DNA from: CAZNPW01 sp964575185
GTDB taxonomy: Bacteria > Pseudomonadota > Alphaproteobacteria > Rhodobacterales > Rhodobacteraceae
Assembly: GCA_964575185.1 (NCBI GenBank)
Contig: CAZNPW010000002.1
Location: 50,192-114,191, forward strand
Direction of reading: 5' to 3'
Length of the DNA stretch: 64,000 nucleotides
The translations under genes and the position numbers were made by a program. The notes under the pieces were generated by a model that was not told the origin of the DNA, did no database searches, and saw only the letters and a program-made list of their open reading frames with translations. Positions 7,951-16,740 of the stretch are shown here, in pieces; within the stretch, counting starts at the first letter, position 1; every line of letters starts with the position of its first letter.

Positions 7951-10320
7951 TCAGGCCTCGCAGGTGGCGGAATGAAGGTGGCGCAGGGTGAAGGCGGGGG
8001 TGCCTTCGCCTGCCGGGGTGAAGGTGAGCGTGACGGGTGTTCCCGGGACCAGAAGGACGGCGTTGTCGGAGAAGCGGCCGGGCAGGTCGGCCTCGAGGGT
8101 GGCGAAGGGAGCGAGCGCGGCGGCGGTCAGGGTGATGCGCCAGCGGGTACCGTCGCGGGCGAGGTCCATCCGCGCCTGCGGGTCGGCCAGCGGCAGCGCC
8201 TTCCACGGCACGGGGGTCCAGTGGTCCGACCCGGCGGCGGGCGGGACGGCACCGGCACGCACGTCCCAGTCCCAGAACAGGATCTCGCCCGCGGCCAGGT
8301 CGCCTGTGGCCACCGCGCAGAGGTCGGTCGCCGTGGCCCCGACGGTGCCCGCCCCTCGGGCGAGTTCGCGCCGCGTCCCGTCCATCGCCAGCGCGACGGC
8401 GGTGACCGACAGCGCGACCGGGGCCGCGGTGTCGTTCACCCCCACCAGCCGCACCCGGCCCGCGTCGGGCAGCGCCACCACGGTGACGGGGGCGTAGAAG
8501 TGGCGCGCCATGTGGTGCAGGAGCTTCCAGCCGCCGCCGTGGTCCAGCGACGACCAGGAGCAGCAGGGCCAGGTGTCGTTCAACTGCCAGTAGAGCGTGC
8601 CCATGCAATGGGGTTTCAGGCCCCGCCAGGCGGTCACGGCGGTCTTGATGGCGAGGCCTTGCTGGACCTGGGACAGCCAGACGAAATCGGGGAAGGTCGC
8701 GGGGAAGCGGAAATAGCGGAACATGGTTTCCGCGATGCGGGCGTTGCCGCCCGCGTTCTTCTGGTGCGCCTCCATCACCGGGCTGGCGATGTTCATCTCG
8801 GCGGGGGTCGCGAAGCGGCGGATCACGTCCATCAAGGGGTAGGACTGGAAGCCGAACTCGGAGCAGAAGCGGGGTTTCACGTCGCGGTAGTGGTCGACGT
8901 CGCGGCCCTCGTGCCAGACCGACCACATGTGCATGTCGCCGCGGGCGTCGTCGTGCCAGGCGTCGCCGAAGGACAGGGGGCCGGGCGAGGGGCTGGAGGG
9001 CCACCAGGTCGCGTCGGGGACCGTGTCCTTGAGCGCCTGCTCGACGGTGCGGTTCAGGCGGTCGTAGCTGACGAGGTAGCGGTCGCGGTCGGCGCGGCTT
9101 TCGGGATACCAGGTCAGCGCGCCGATCAGCTCGTTGTCGCCGCACCAGAGCGCGAGACAGGCGTGGTGGTGCAGGCGGAGGGCGGTTTCCTGCACCTCGG
9201 CGCGGACTTCCGCCAGGAAGTCGGGGGTGGAGGGGTAGAGGTGGCAGGCGAACATGAAATCCTGCCAGACCATCAGGCCCATCTCGTCGCAAAGGTCGTA
9301 GAACCAGTCCGGCTCGTAGCGCCCGCCGCCCCAGACGCGGAGCATGTTCATGTTCGCGGCGGTGGCGGAGGCGAGGAGGTCGCGGACGGACGCTTGCGTG
9401 ATGCGGCCCGCAAGGGCGTCGGCGGGGATCCAGTTGGCACCCTTGGCGAAGACGGGGCGGCCGTTGACGTGGAGCGCGAAGCTGCGCCCGGCGGCGTCGG
9501 GTTCTGACACGAGGCGGATGTCGCGCAGGCCGATGCGGCGGGTTTCGGTGACCGGCCCGGCGGTGATCGTCAGGTCGTGCAGGGTCTGCGCGCCCTGGCC
9601 TGCGGGCCACCAGAGGGCGGGGTTTTCGACCGTGAGGGTCAGCCGGGCGATGCCGTTCGTGACTCTGGCGTTTTGCGTTGCTGCGCAGAGGGTTGCGGTG
9701 ACGTCTTCGGACTCTGCGTGAACTTCGAGATGCACCTTGGCCGATCCCGGCGCGTGCTCTTGCCGCACGACCACCGCGCCGATGCGCGGGCCGGGCGGGT
9801 CGAGGCGGAGGTCGCCGTAGAGCCCGAAGGGGGCGAGCGCGATGTTCCAGTCCCAGCCGAAGTCGCATTGCTGTTTCCGCAGCATGTTGCCGTGGGGGAT
9901 GGGGCAGTTGCCCGCGTGCCAGGGCACCGGGAAGGGCTGCGCGGCGGCGCGGGCGGCGGCCTCGGCGGGGACGGGGCGGAAGGTGAGGGCGATGTGGTTC
10001 CGGCCGGGCCGGCAGGTGACGGGGATGCGCCAGCGGCGGAAGGCGTTGGCGAGCGTCGCGACCGTCGCCCCGTTCAGGCGGACCTCGGCGATGCCGTCGA
10101 CCTCGCCCAGCACCAGCACGGCCTCGCCGCCGGGGTGGTCGAAGCGGCGCGAGACCTCCCAGGTTTCGGCGCAGACCCAGCGGCAGGCCAGTTCGTTCCG
10201 GCCGGCGTAGGGGTCGGGCAGCACGCCCGCCGCGACCAGCGCGGTGATCCCGTCGCCGGGCAGCGCCATGGGCACGTCGCGCCCGGCACCGCGCAGGCGC
10301 CACTCTCCGGCGAGGTTCAT
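7951..10320 (-). CDS. Glycoside hydrolase family 2, beta-mannosidase-like
   Basis: The 789-residue enzyme has the GH2 order: N-terminal jelly-roll sugar-binding domain, immunoglobulin-like domain, then a TIM-barrel catalytic domain. WCGDNELIGA carries the expected acid/base Glu, in the place of the WNGNNE motif of beta-mannosidases, and SEFGFQSYP carries the nucleophile Glu. WQDFMFACHLYP is also typical of the mannosidase branch. No signal peptide is visible, so it probably acts in the cytosol on imported oligosaccharides. Its ATG overlaps the stop of the ABC ATPase gene (ATGA). Beta-mannosidase is the best guess; another exo-beta-glycosidase activity is possible. Confidence 0.85.
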   Translation of the reverse strand: MNLAGEWRLRGAGRDVPMALPGDGITALVAAGVLPDPYAGRNELACRWVCAETWEVSRRFDHPGGEAVLVLGEVDGIAEVRLNGATVATLANAFRRWRIPVTCRPGRNHIALTFRPVPAEAAARAAAQPFPVPWHAGNCPIPHGNMLRKQQCDFGWDWNIALAPFGLYGDLRLDPPGPRIGAVVVRQEHAPGSAKVHLEVHAESEDVTATLCAATQNARVTNGIARLTLTVENPALWWPAGQGAQTLHDLTITAGPVTETRRIGLRDIRLVSEPDAAGRSFALHVNGRPVFAKGANWIPADALAGRITQASVRDLLASATAANMNMLRVWGGGRYEPDWFYDLCDEMGLMVWQDFMFACHLYPSTPDFLAEVRAEVQETALRLHHHACLALWCGDNELIGALTWYPESRADRDRYLVSYDRLNRTVEQALKDTVPDATWWPSSPSPGPLSFGDAWHDDARGDMHMWSVWHEGRDVDHYRDVKPRFCSEFGFQSYPLMDVIRRFATPAEMNIASPVMEAHQKNAGGNARIAETMFRYFRFPATFPDFVWLSQVQQGLAIKTAVTAWRGLKPHCMGTLYWQLNDTWPCCSWSSLDHGGGWKLLHHMARHFYAPVTVVALPDAGRVRLVGVNDTAAPVALSVTAVALAMDGTRRELARGAGTVGATATDLCAVATGDLAAGEILFWDWDVRAGAVPPAAGSDHWTPVPWKALPLADPQARMDLARDGTRWRITLTAAALAPFATLEADLPGRFSDNAVLLVPGTPVTLTFTPAGEGTPAFTLRHLHSATCEA

Positions 10321-11372
10321 GCGCGCGCGCCCGTGCCTGCGTCGAAGAGGGACGCCTTGGCCATGTCGACGGCGAGCGTGACCTGCGTGCCGGGGGCGAT
10401 CCGCGCCTCGACCGGCAGGCGGAAGGACAGGGGCTGCCCGCCGACGCTGGCCCAGGTGAGGGTGTCGGCGCCCATGGGCTCGTCGAGGTCGACGGTGGCG
10501 GCGATGCCCTGGTCGCCCGGCACCAGGTGTTCGGGGCGCAGGCCGAGGATGGCGTCGGGGCGGTCGATGCGGGCGCCGTCGTAGCCGTCGAGCGGGAGGG
10601 AGAGGCCCGGGGCCTCGAACCGGCCCCGGATCACGGACCCTTTCAGCATGTTCATGGCGGGGGAGCCGAGGAAGCCCGCGACGAAGAGGTTGGCGGGGCG
10701 GTTGTAGATCTCCTGCGGGGCGGCGAGCTGCTGGATGACCCCGCCCTTCATCACCGCGATGCGGTCGGCGAGCGTCAGCGCCTCGATCTGGTCGTGGGTG
10801 ACGTAGACCATGGTGTTCTTGAGCCGCGCGTGGAGGCGCTTGATCTCGACCCGAAGTTCGCTCCGCAGCTTGGCGTCGAGGTTCGAGAGCGGTTCGTCGA
10901 AGAGGAAGACGTCGACGTCGCGGACGAGCGCCCGACCGATGGCGACGCGCTGGCGCTGGCCGCCGGAGAGCGCGGCGGGCTTGCGGTCGAGCAGCGGGCC
11001 GATCTGGAGGATCTCCGCCGCGCGGGCGACCCGGGCGGCGATGTCCGCCGCGGGGACGCGGGCGTTCTTCAGGCCGAAGGAGAGGTTCCCGCGCACGGTC
11101 ATCTGGGGGTAGAGCGCGTAGGACTGGAAGACCATGCCGATGCCGCGGTCCGACGGCTCGGCCCAGGTGACGTTGCGGCCCTTAATCCAGACCTGGCCGT
11201 CGGTGATGTCGATCAGCCCGGCGAGGCAGTTCAGGAGCGTGGACTTGCCGCAGCCGGAGGGGCCGAGCAGGACGATGAACTCGCCCTCGGCGACCTCGAG
11301 GTTGAGGTCGCGCAGGACGGAGACCGCGCCAAAGCTGAGCGACAGGTCGCGGACCGAGATCGAGGAGGTCAT
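10317..11372 (-). CDS. Sugar ABC transporter ATP-binding protein (UgpC/MalK type)
   Basis: This 351-residue ATPase energises the adjacent permeases. It shows Walker A GPSGCGKST, the signature LSGGQRQRVAIGRAL, Walker B with DEPLSNLDAKLR, and the C-terminal TOBE/MalK regulatory region (GLRPEHL near residue 265). The ATG at 11372 overlaps the upstream permease stop as ATGA. It is cotranscribed with the permeases and the GH2 gene. Many CUT1 ATPases serve several importers, so it may not be exclusive to this one. Confidence 0.92.
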   Translation of the reverse strand: MTSSISVRDLSLSFGAVSVLRDLNLEVAEGEFIVLLGPSGCGKSTLLNCLAGLIDITDGQVWIKGRNVTWAEPSDRGIGMVFQSYALYPQMTVRGNLSFGLKNARVPAADIAARVARAAEILQIGPLLDRKPAALSGGQRQRVAIGRALVRDVDVFLFDEPLSNLDAKLRSELRVEIKRLHARLKNTMVYVTHDQIEALTLADRIAVMKGGVIQQLAAPQEIYNRPANLFVAGFLGSPAMNMLKGSVIRGRFEAPGLSLPLDGYDGARIDRPDAILGLRPEHLVPGDQGIAATVDLDEPMGADTLTWASVGGQPLSFRLPVEARIAPGTQVTLAVDMAKASLFDAGTGARA

Positions 11373-12250
11373 CCCTTGACCGCCCCCGCGGCGATGCCGC
11401 GGACGAAGAGGCGGCCCGACAGGACGTAGACCGTCAGCGGCACGAGGCCGGTCAGCAGCGTCGCGGCCATGTTGACGTTGTATTCCTTCACCCCCTGCAC
11501 GGCGTTGACGATGTTGTTGAGCTGCACCGTCATCGGGTAGCTTTCGGGGGTGGTGTAGACGACGCCGAAGAGGAAGTCGTTCCAGATGCCCGTGACCTGG
11601 ATGATCGCGCTCACGACGAAGATCGGCAGCGACATCGGCAGCATGATGCGGAGATAGATGCCCCAGAACCCCGCGCCGTCGACGCGGGCGGCCTTGTGCA
11701 GCTCTTCCGGCAGGGCCGCGAAGTAGTTGCGGAAGAGCAGCGTGTTGATCGGCATCCCGAAGACGGCGTGGACCAGCACCAGCCCCCACAGCGAGCCGTA
11801 GAGGCCGATCTCGCGCAGGATGATGACGATGGGGTAGAGCATCACCTGGTAGGGGATGAAGGCCCCGATCAGGAGGATGGCGAAGAACGCCTCGGACCCG
11901 CGGAAGCGCCAGCGGGCGAGCGCGTAGCCCGAGACCGAGGCGACCGCGATGGACAGGGCGACCGACGGGATCAGGATGCGGACCGAGTTCCAGAAGCCGG
12001 GCGACAGGCCCTGGCAGTTGAGGCCCGTGCAGGCGGTCGACCAGGCCTTGACCCAGGGCGCGAAGGTGACCTCCATCGGCGGGGAGAAGATGCGGCCGAG
12101 GCGGACCTCGGGCATCCCCTTCAGGGAGGTGACGACCATCACCCAGAGCGGCAGCAGGTAGTAGACCGACACCACGAGAAGCGTGCCGTAGAGCATGATG
12201 TTGCGGGGCGAGAGGGCCGACCTGGGCCGGGGTCCGCGGGGCTCACGCAT
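11369..12250 (-). CDS. Carbohydrate ABC transporter permease (MalG type)
   Basis: The 293-residue inner-membrane protein has six predicted membrane segments and the coupling-helix motif EELHKAARVDGAGFWGIYLRI. A periplasmic insert containing ACTGLNCQG between the first two helices resembles glucose/mannose-type CUT1 permeases. It starts 8 bp inside the end of the partner permease gene and ends overlapping the ATPase start. The substrate is inferred only from neighbours: beta-linked oligosaccharide or glucose/mannose. Confidence 0.9.
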   Translation of the reverse strand: MREPRGPRPRSALSPRNIMLYGTLLVVSVYYLLPLWVMVVTSLKGMPEVRLGRIFSPPMEVTFAPWVKAWSTACTGLNCQGLSPGFWNSVRILIPSVALSIAVASVSGYALARWRFRGSEAFFAILLIGAFIPYQVMLYPIVIILREIGLYGSLWGLVLVHAVFGMPINTLLFRNYFAALPEELHKAARVDGAGFWGIYLRIMLPMSLPIFVVSAIIQVTGIWNDFLFGVVYTTPESYPMTVQLNNIVNAVQGVKEYNVNMAATLLTGLVPLTVYVLSGRLFVRGIAAGAVKG

Positions 12251-13130
12251 GGCGGCGGCCCCCGAACTCGAGGTAGGCCCAGGGGATCAGGATGATGACC
12301 ACCGACAGGAGCATCATGGTCGAGGCCGCGAAGCCCTGGCCGAGGTTCTGGCTCGCGAACATCGCGTCCATGACGTATTTCGCGGGCACCTCGGACGCGC
12401 CCCCCGGCCCGCCGCCGGTCTGGGCGATCACCAGGTCGTAGACCTTGACGATGCCCGAGGCGATCAGGACCAGCGCGGTCACGAAGGTCGGCCGCAGCAT
12501 CGGGATGATGACGTGGGTGTAGGTCTTCCAGACCGGGATGCCGTCGACGCGGGCGGCTTTCCAGATTTCCTCGTCCACCCCGCGCAGGCCCGCGAGCATG
12601 ATGCACATGACGAGGCCGGTGCCCTGCCAGAGCGCGGCGATCAGGAGGCCGTAGATGACGATGTCGCGGTCGTTCAGGGGGTCGAAGGTGAAGCCCGTCC
12701 ACCCCCAGCCGCGGACGACGTTCTGCAGGCCGAGGTCGGGGTTCAGGATCCATTGCCAGGCGAGCCCGGTGACGACGAAGCTGAGCGCGAAGGGGTAGAG
12801 GAAGATCGTGCGGAACACGTCCTCGCCCCGCACCTTGCGGTCGAGGAGGCAGGCGAGGGTGAAGCCGATGACCAGCGTGAGAATCAGGCTCAGCCCGCCG
12901 AAGACGGCGAGATTTCCGATACTGGTGAACCACTTCGGCGTGGACCAGAGGCGGTCGTACTGCGCGAGGCCCGCCCAGTCGAGCCGCGGCAGGAGGCGCG
13001 AGGTGGTGAAGGAATGCACCACCGTCCAGGCCGTCGCGCCGACGAAGACGACGCAGGCCACGAGGATCATCGGCAGCGACGCGAGCTTGGCCGCGAGGTT
13101 GCGGACGGGGGGGCGGCGGGTGGTGGTCAT
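12243..13130 (-). CDS. Carbohydrate ABC transporter permease (MalF type)
   Basis: This 295-residue protein has six predicted membrane segments and the coupling motif DEEIWKAARVDGIPVWKTYTH. The chosen ATG at 13130 gives a normal cytosolic N-terminus (MTTTRRPPVRNLAAK) before the first helix; its ribosome site is AGGAGCG. About 100 bp with three hairpins separates it from the binding-protein gene upstream, the usual arrangement for making more binding protein than permease. Confidence 0.9.
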   Translation of the reverse strand: MTTTRRPPVRNLAAKLASLPMILVACVVFVGATAWTVVHSFTTSRLLPRLDWAGLAQYDRLWSTPKWFTSIGNLAVFGGLSLILTLVIGFTLACLLDRKVRGEDVFRTIFLYPFALSFVVTGLAWQWILNPDLGLQNVVRGWGWTGFTFDPLNDRDIVIYGLLIAALWQGTGLVMCIMLAGLRGVDEEIWKAARVDGIPVWKTYTHVIIPMLRPTFVTALVLIASGIVKVYDLVIAQTGGGPGGASEVPAKYVMDAMFASQNLGQGFAASTMMLLSVVIILIPWAYLEFGGRRHA

Positions 13131-13158
13131 CGGCGCTCCTTTCGGCCAGGCGCGGCGA

Positions 13159-13223
13159 CCCTCTCCCCCGGCAGGGGGAGAGGGTGTGCCGGACGTCCGG
13201 CGGCCGGGGCGCAAACCCCGGCC
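13159..13223. terminator. Three consecutive hairpins between binding-protein and permease genes
   Basis: An 11-bp stem CCCTCTCCCCC (13159-13169) pairs with GGGGGAGAGGG (13174-13184). It is followed by the palindrome CCGGACGTCCGG (13189-13200) and an 8-bp stem GGCCGGGG (13202-13209) with CCCCGGCC (13216-13223). There is no T-tract. The likely effect is partial termination or protection of the upstream binding-protein mRNA from 3' decay. Confidence 0.55.
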
Positions 13224-13231
13224 CCGGCAGT

Positions 13232-14455
13232 TCAGTCGGCGTTGGCGATGATGTCGGCGTAGCGCGCCTGCGCGTCGGCCGGGGGCATTTCGGAGGCCCA
13301 GAACTCGGTCATCAGGTCGTTCACCTGCTGCTGGGTGTCGGGCGACAGGAGGATGTCGCCCGAGGGCAGGATGTTGCCGGACTTCAGGATCTCGAGCCCC
13401 TGGGTCATGCAGTCGTTCGCCGCGGCGAGGTCCACGTCGCCGCGCACCGGCAGCGAGCCCTTGGCGAGGTTGAAGCTGACCTGCACCTCGGGGCTGAGCA
13501 TCAGCGCGGCGAGTTCCTTCTGCGCGGCGGTCTTTTCGGGATCGTCCTGCAGCGGGAAGTAGAAGGCATCGCCGCCGGTATCGAGGATCCTGTTCACGCC
13601 GAGCCCCGGCAGGCAGGTGTAGTCGGTGCCCGCGACCTTGTCGGCGAGGGCGAACTCGCCCTGGGCCCAGTCGCCCATGATCTGGCCCGCCGCGTCGCCG
13701 TTGATGACCATCGCGGTCGCGAGGTTCCAGTCGAGCACGTTCGAGCCGCGCGCGAGCTCGCGGGCGTCGGCCGCGGCCTCGAAGACGCGGGTGTATTCGG
13801 GGCCGCGCGCGACCTCGACGTTCCGGTCGCGGTTGACGGCGAGCCAGGCGTCGGTGCCCGCGAGCGCCACGGTCAGCACGCCGAAGGCACCCGAGGCCTG
13901 CCAGGGCTGCCCGCCCATCGCGAGCGGCACCTTGCCCGCCGCGCGGACCTTGTCGGCCGAGGCCACGAACTCGTCCCAGGTGGTCGGCACGGGCAGGCCG
14001 AGGTCGGCGTAGACCTGGTTGTTCAGCCACATCCACTGCCAGGAGTGGATGTTGATCGGGGCGCAGTAGATCCTGCCCTCGTAGGTGCAGGCATCGAGCA
14101 GCGAGGGCGGGTTGACGATCGCCTTCCAGTTGTTCGCCTCGGCCACGTCGGTGATGTCGAGCAGGAGGCCCGCCTGGATCAGCTCTTCGGCCTGGCGGCC
14201 GTGGTTGAACTGGAAGGCGTCCATCGGGTCGCCGCCCAAGATGCGGGCGATCATCACCGGGCGGGCCACGTCGCCGCCCCCGGCGATGGCGCCGTCGCGC
14301 CAGGTGTTGCCGGTGGCCGTCCAGGCCTCGGCGAGCTTGGAGACCGCGTTGGCCTCGCCGCCCGAGGTCCACCAGTGGGTGACCTCGAGTTCGACGGCGG
14401 ATGTGGGCAGCGCGGCCGAGGCGATCAGCGCGGCCGCCAGGGACAGGCGTTTCAT
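13232..14455 (-). CDS. Periplasmic sugar-binding protein of the CUT1 ABC importer
   Basis: The 407-residue solute-binding protein (SBP family 1) starts with a signal peptide ending near PTSA, then LEVTHWWTSGGEANAV, a typical opening of glucose/mannose-type CUT1 binding proteins. Several Trp-rich segments (HSWQWMWLNN, GGQPWQASG) suit a sugar-stacking pocket. The ATG at 14455 has GGGAGG 6 nt upstream; the longer frame starting upstream is unlikely because it would bury the signal peptide. It is the first gene of the leftward operon, directly below the LacI operators. Confidence 0.9.
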   Translation of the reverse strand: MKRLSLAAALIASAALPTSAVELEVTHWWTSGGEANAVSKLAEAWTATGNTWRDGAIAGGGDVARPVMIARILGGDPMDAFQFNHGRQAEELIQAGLLLDITDVAEANNWKAIVNPPSLLDACTYEGRIYCAPINIHSWQWMWLNNQVYADLGLPVPTTWDEFVASADKVRAAGKVPLAMGGQPWQASGAFGVLTVALAGTDAWLAVNRDRNVEVARGPEYTRVFEAAADARELARGSNVLDWNLATAMVINGDAAGQIMGDWAQGEFALADKVAGTDYTCLPGLGVNRILDTGGDAFYFPLQDDPEKTAAQKELAALMLSPEVQVSFNLAKGSLPVRGDVDLAAANDCMTQGLEILKSGNILPSGDILLSPDTQQQVNDLMTEFWASEMPPADAQARYADIIANAD

Positions 14456-14494
14456 GGATCCTCCCGGGTTGTCGCCCGCCTCCCCGCGGGCGTC

Positions 14495-14541
14495 TGTAAC
14501 GTTATAGGCCAAGGCTATAACGTTGCAGCGCGGGCGGGCAA
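14495..14541 (-). promoter_or_regulatory. Twin LacI-family operators overlapping a leftward promoter
   Basis: Arms AACGTTATAG (14498-14507) and CTATAACGTT (14515-14524) form a perfect 10-bp inverted repeat with a 7-nt spacer. Outer bases TG (14495-14496) and CA (14526-14527) extend the symmetry with one mismatch. Each arm is built on its own AACGTT centre, so this is better read as two inverted copies of one LacI-type operator with centres 21 bp apart. A minus-strand promoter, TTGCCC (14541-14536), 16 bp, TATAGC (14519-14514), has its -10 inside one copy. Binding of the adjacent LacI protein should block transcription of the binding-protein operon. Confidence 0.65.
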
Positions 14542-14595
14542 GCGTTCTTTTTCCTTGCGGGGCAAGGGTCGGCGGCGTTCAATGCGGCGCGAATC

Positions 14596-15597
14596 ATGCC
14601 CGTGGACGAACGCCCGACGCTGCGCACCCTGGCCGCCGACACCGGCCTTGCCGTGGCGACCGTGAGCCGCGCGCTGAAGGACGCCCCCGACATCGGCGCG
14701 GCGACCAAGGCGCGCGTGCGCGAGGCGGCCCAGCGGCTGGGGTATCGCCCGAACCGCGCGGGGGTGCGGCTGCGGACCGGCAAGACGAACGTCATCGCGC
14801 TGGTGATGTCGACCGAGGCCGACGTCATGAACCACACCTCGCGGCTGATAAGTTCGGTCGCGCAGGGGTTGCGCGGGACCGCCTACCACATGGTCGTGAT
14901 GCCCTATTTCGGCGACGAGGACCCGATGGTGCCGATCCGCTACCTGGTCGAGACGGGCAGCGCCGACGGGATCATCCTGAACCAGACGCGGCACGACGAC
15001 CCGCGGGTGCGGTATCTGACCGAACGCGGGGTGCCCTTCGCCACCCATGGCCGCACCGGGGTGCTGACGCACCCCTGGGTCGATTTCGACAACACGGCCT
15101 TCGCGCGGCTCGCGGCGCGGGGGCTGATCGCGCGCGGGCGGCGGCGGCTGATGCTGATCGCCCCGCCGCGCGACCATGCCTATGCCGGGCACATGATCGC
15201 CGGGCTGGCCGAGGCCTGCGCGGCGGGCGGGGCGGAGGGGGTCGTGCTGGAGGGCGTGACCTCGGACGATGCAGGGATCGCGGTGGAGGCGGCGGTGGCC
15301 GGGCGCATGGGGCGCGGCGGGCCGCCCGACGGCATCATCGCGGGCAGCCCCACCGCCGCGATGGCCGCGGTGACGGGGGTGGAGGCGGCGGGCCTGACGG
15401 TCGGGCGCGAGGTCGACATCGCGGCGAAGGAGGCGATCCGCATCCTGCGCCGGTTCCGCGCCGGGATGCTGGTGGTGCACGAGGACGTGGGGCGGGTGGG
15501 CGTGGCGCTGGCGCGGGCGGTGATGGCGGCGATCGACACGCCCGACGCCCCCCCCGTGCAGATCCTTGACCGGCCCGTGGATTTCGATTGGGAATAG
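14596..15597 (+). CDS. LacI-family transcriptional regulator
   Basis: This 333-residue repressor has the N-terminal LacI helix-turn-helix (TLRTLAADTGLAVATVSRAL, then hinge-helix residues YRPNRAG) and a periplasmic-binding-protein-like effector domain. It is divergent from the sugar-binding-protein gene across 140 bp that hold two matching palindromes, so local control is likely, with an imported sugar or keto-sugar as inducer. The ATG at 14596 has only a weak ribosome site. The gene appears to be first of a rightward operon with the two TIM-barrel genes and the oxidoreductase. Confidence 0.88.
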   Translation: MPVDERPTLRTLAADTGLAVATVSRALKDAPDIGAATKARVREAAQRLGYRPNRAGVRLRTGKTNVIALVMSTEADVMNHTSRLISSVAQGLRGTAYHMVVMPYFGDEDPMVPIRYLVETGSADGIILNQTRHDDPRVRYLTERGVPFATHGRTGVLTHPWVDFDNTAFARLAARGLIARGRRRLMLIAPPRDHAYAGHMIAGLAEACAAGGAEGVVLEGVTSDDAGIAVEAAVAGRMGRGGPPDGIIAGSPTAAMAAVTGVEAAGLTVGREVDIAAKEAIRILRRFRAGMLVVHEDVGRVGVALARAVMAAIDTPDAPPVQILDRPVDFDWE

Positions 15598-15619
15598 GGC
15601 AACTCTGGGAGGAGGCACC

Positions 15620-16675
15620 ATGCAGACGATCAAGGGCCCGGCGCTGTTCCTGGCGCAGTTCGCGGGCGATGCGGCGCCGTTCAACAGTTGGGACGCGATC
15701 ACCAGGTGGGCGGCGGACTGCGGCTATGTCGGCGTGCAGGTGCCGAGCTGGGACGCGCGGCTGTTCGATCTGGAGAAGGCCGCGGCGTCGAAGGACTATT
15801 GCGACGACTTCAAGGGCCGGGCGGCGGCGAACGGGATCGCGGTGACCGAGCTGTCGACGCACCTGCAGGGGCAGCTCGTCGCGGTGCATCCGGCCTATGA
15901 CGCGGCCTTCGACGGCTTTGCCGCGCCTGCCGTGCGCGGCAACCCCACGGCGCGGCAGGAATGGGCGGTGGACCAGGTGAGGAAGGCGCTGACGGCGTCG
16001 AAGAACCTGGGGCTGACCGCGCACGCGACCTTTTCGGGGGCGCTCGCCTGGCCCTACGTCTACCCCTGGCCGCAGCGCCCGGCGGGGCTGATCGAGGAGG
16101 CCTTCGACGAGCTCGCGCGCCGCTGGGCGCCGATCCTGAACCACGCCGAGGAGTGCGGGGTGGACCTGTGCTACGAGATCCACCCGGGCGAGGACCTGCA
16201 CGACGGGATCAGCTTCGAGATGTTCCTGTATCGGCTGAAGGAGCACCCGCGCTGCAACATGCTCTACGACCCCAGCCACTACGTGCTGCAGCATCTGGAT
16301 TACCTGCAGAACATCGACTTCTACCGCGACCGGATCCGGATGTTCCACGTCAAGGATGCGGAGCTGCGGCCGACCGGGTCGCAGGGGGTCTATGGCGGCT
16401 ATCAGGGCTGGGTCGACCGCGCGGGGCGCTTCCGGTCGCTCGGCGACGGGCAGGTGGACTTCGGGGCGGTGTTCTCGAAGCTGACGCAATACGGGTTCGA
16501 CGGCTGGGCGGTGGTGGAGTGGGAATGCGCGCTGAAGCACCCCGAGGACGGGGCGCGCGAGGGTGCGGCCTTCGTCCGCGACCACATCATCCGGGTGACG
16601 GAGAAGGCCTTCGACGATTTCGCGGGGGGCGGGGCGGACAAGGCCGCGAACCGGAAGATGCTGGGGCTGGCGTGA
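15620..16675 (+). CDS. TIM-barrel sugar isomerase/epimerase family protein (351 aa)
   Basis: This AP-endonuclease-2/xylose-isomerase-like barrel shows candidate metal ligands in CYEIHPGEDL, MLYDPSHYVL, MFHVKDAE and VVEWECALK. It is longer than typical members (about 250-300) and belongs to the subgroup found with Gfo/Idh/MocA oxidoreductases in sugar loci. The ATG at 15620 follows GGGAGGAGG and is preferred over an in-frame start 18 codons upstream inside the lacI end. The reaction is not known; isomerisation, epimerisation or lysis of a keto-sugar fits the context. Confidence 0.8.
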   Translation: MQTIKGPALFLAQFAGDAAPFNSWDAITRWAADCGYVGVQVPSWDARLFDLEKAAASKDYCDDFKGRAAANGIAVTELSTHLQGQLVAVHPAYDAAFDGFAAPAVRGNPTARQEWAVDQVRKALTASKNLGLTAHATFSGALAWPYVYPWPQRPAGLIEEAFDELARRWAPILNHAEECGVDLCYEIHPGEDLHDGISFEMFLYRLKEHPRCNMLYDPSHYVLQHLDYLQNIDFYRDRIRMFHVKDAELRPTGSQGVYGGYQGWVDRAGRFRSLGDGQVDFGAVFSKLTQYGFDGWAVVEWECALKHPEDGAREGAAFVRDHIIRVTEKAFDDFAGGGADKAANRKMLGLA

Positions 16676-16684
16676 CCGGCAGGA

Positions 16685-16740
16685 CCGGGGGGACTTTGCG
16701 TCCCCCCGGCCCCCCCTGCAGGATATTTCGGGGAAGATGA
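16685..16740. repeat. Intergenic element: GC hairpin plus GGATATTT motif (copy 2)
   Basis: A perfect 10-bp stem CCGGGGGGAC (16685-16694) pairs with GTCCCCCCGG (16700-16709), loop TTTGC. It is followed by GGATATTTCGGGGAAGATGA (16721-16740), which abuts the next start codon. It shares the hairpin-plus-ATATTT-plus-AAGATGA layout with the element at 60214-60250. Its AAGATGA sits where a ribosome site should be. Confidence 0.6.
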
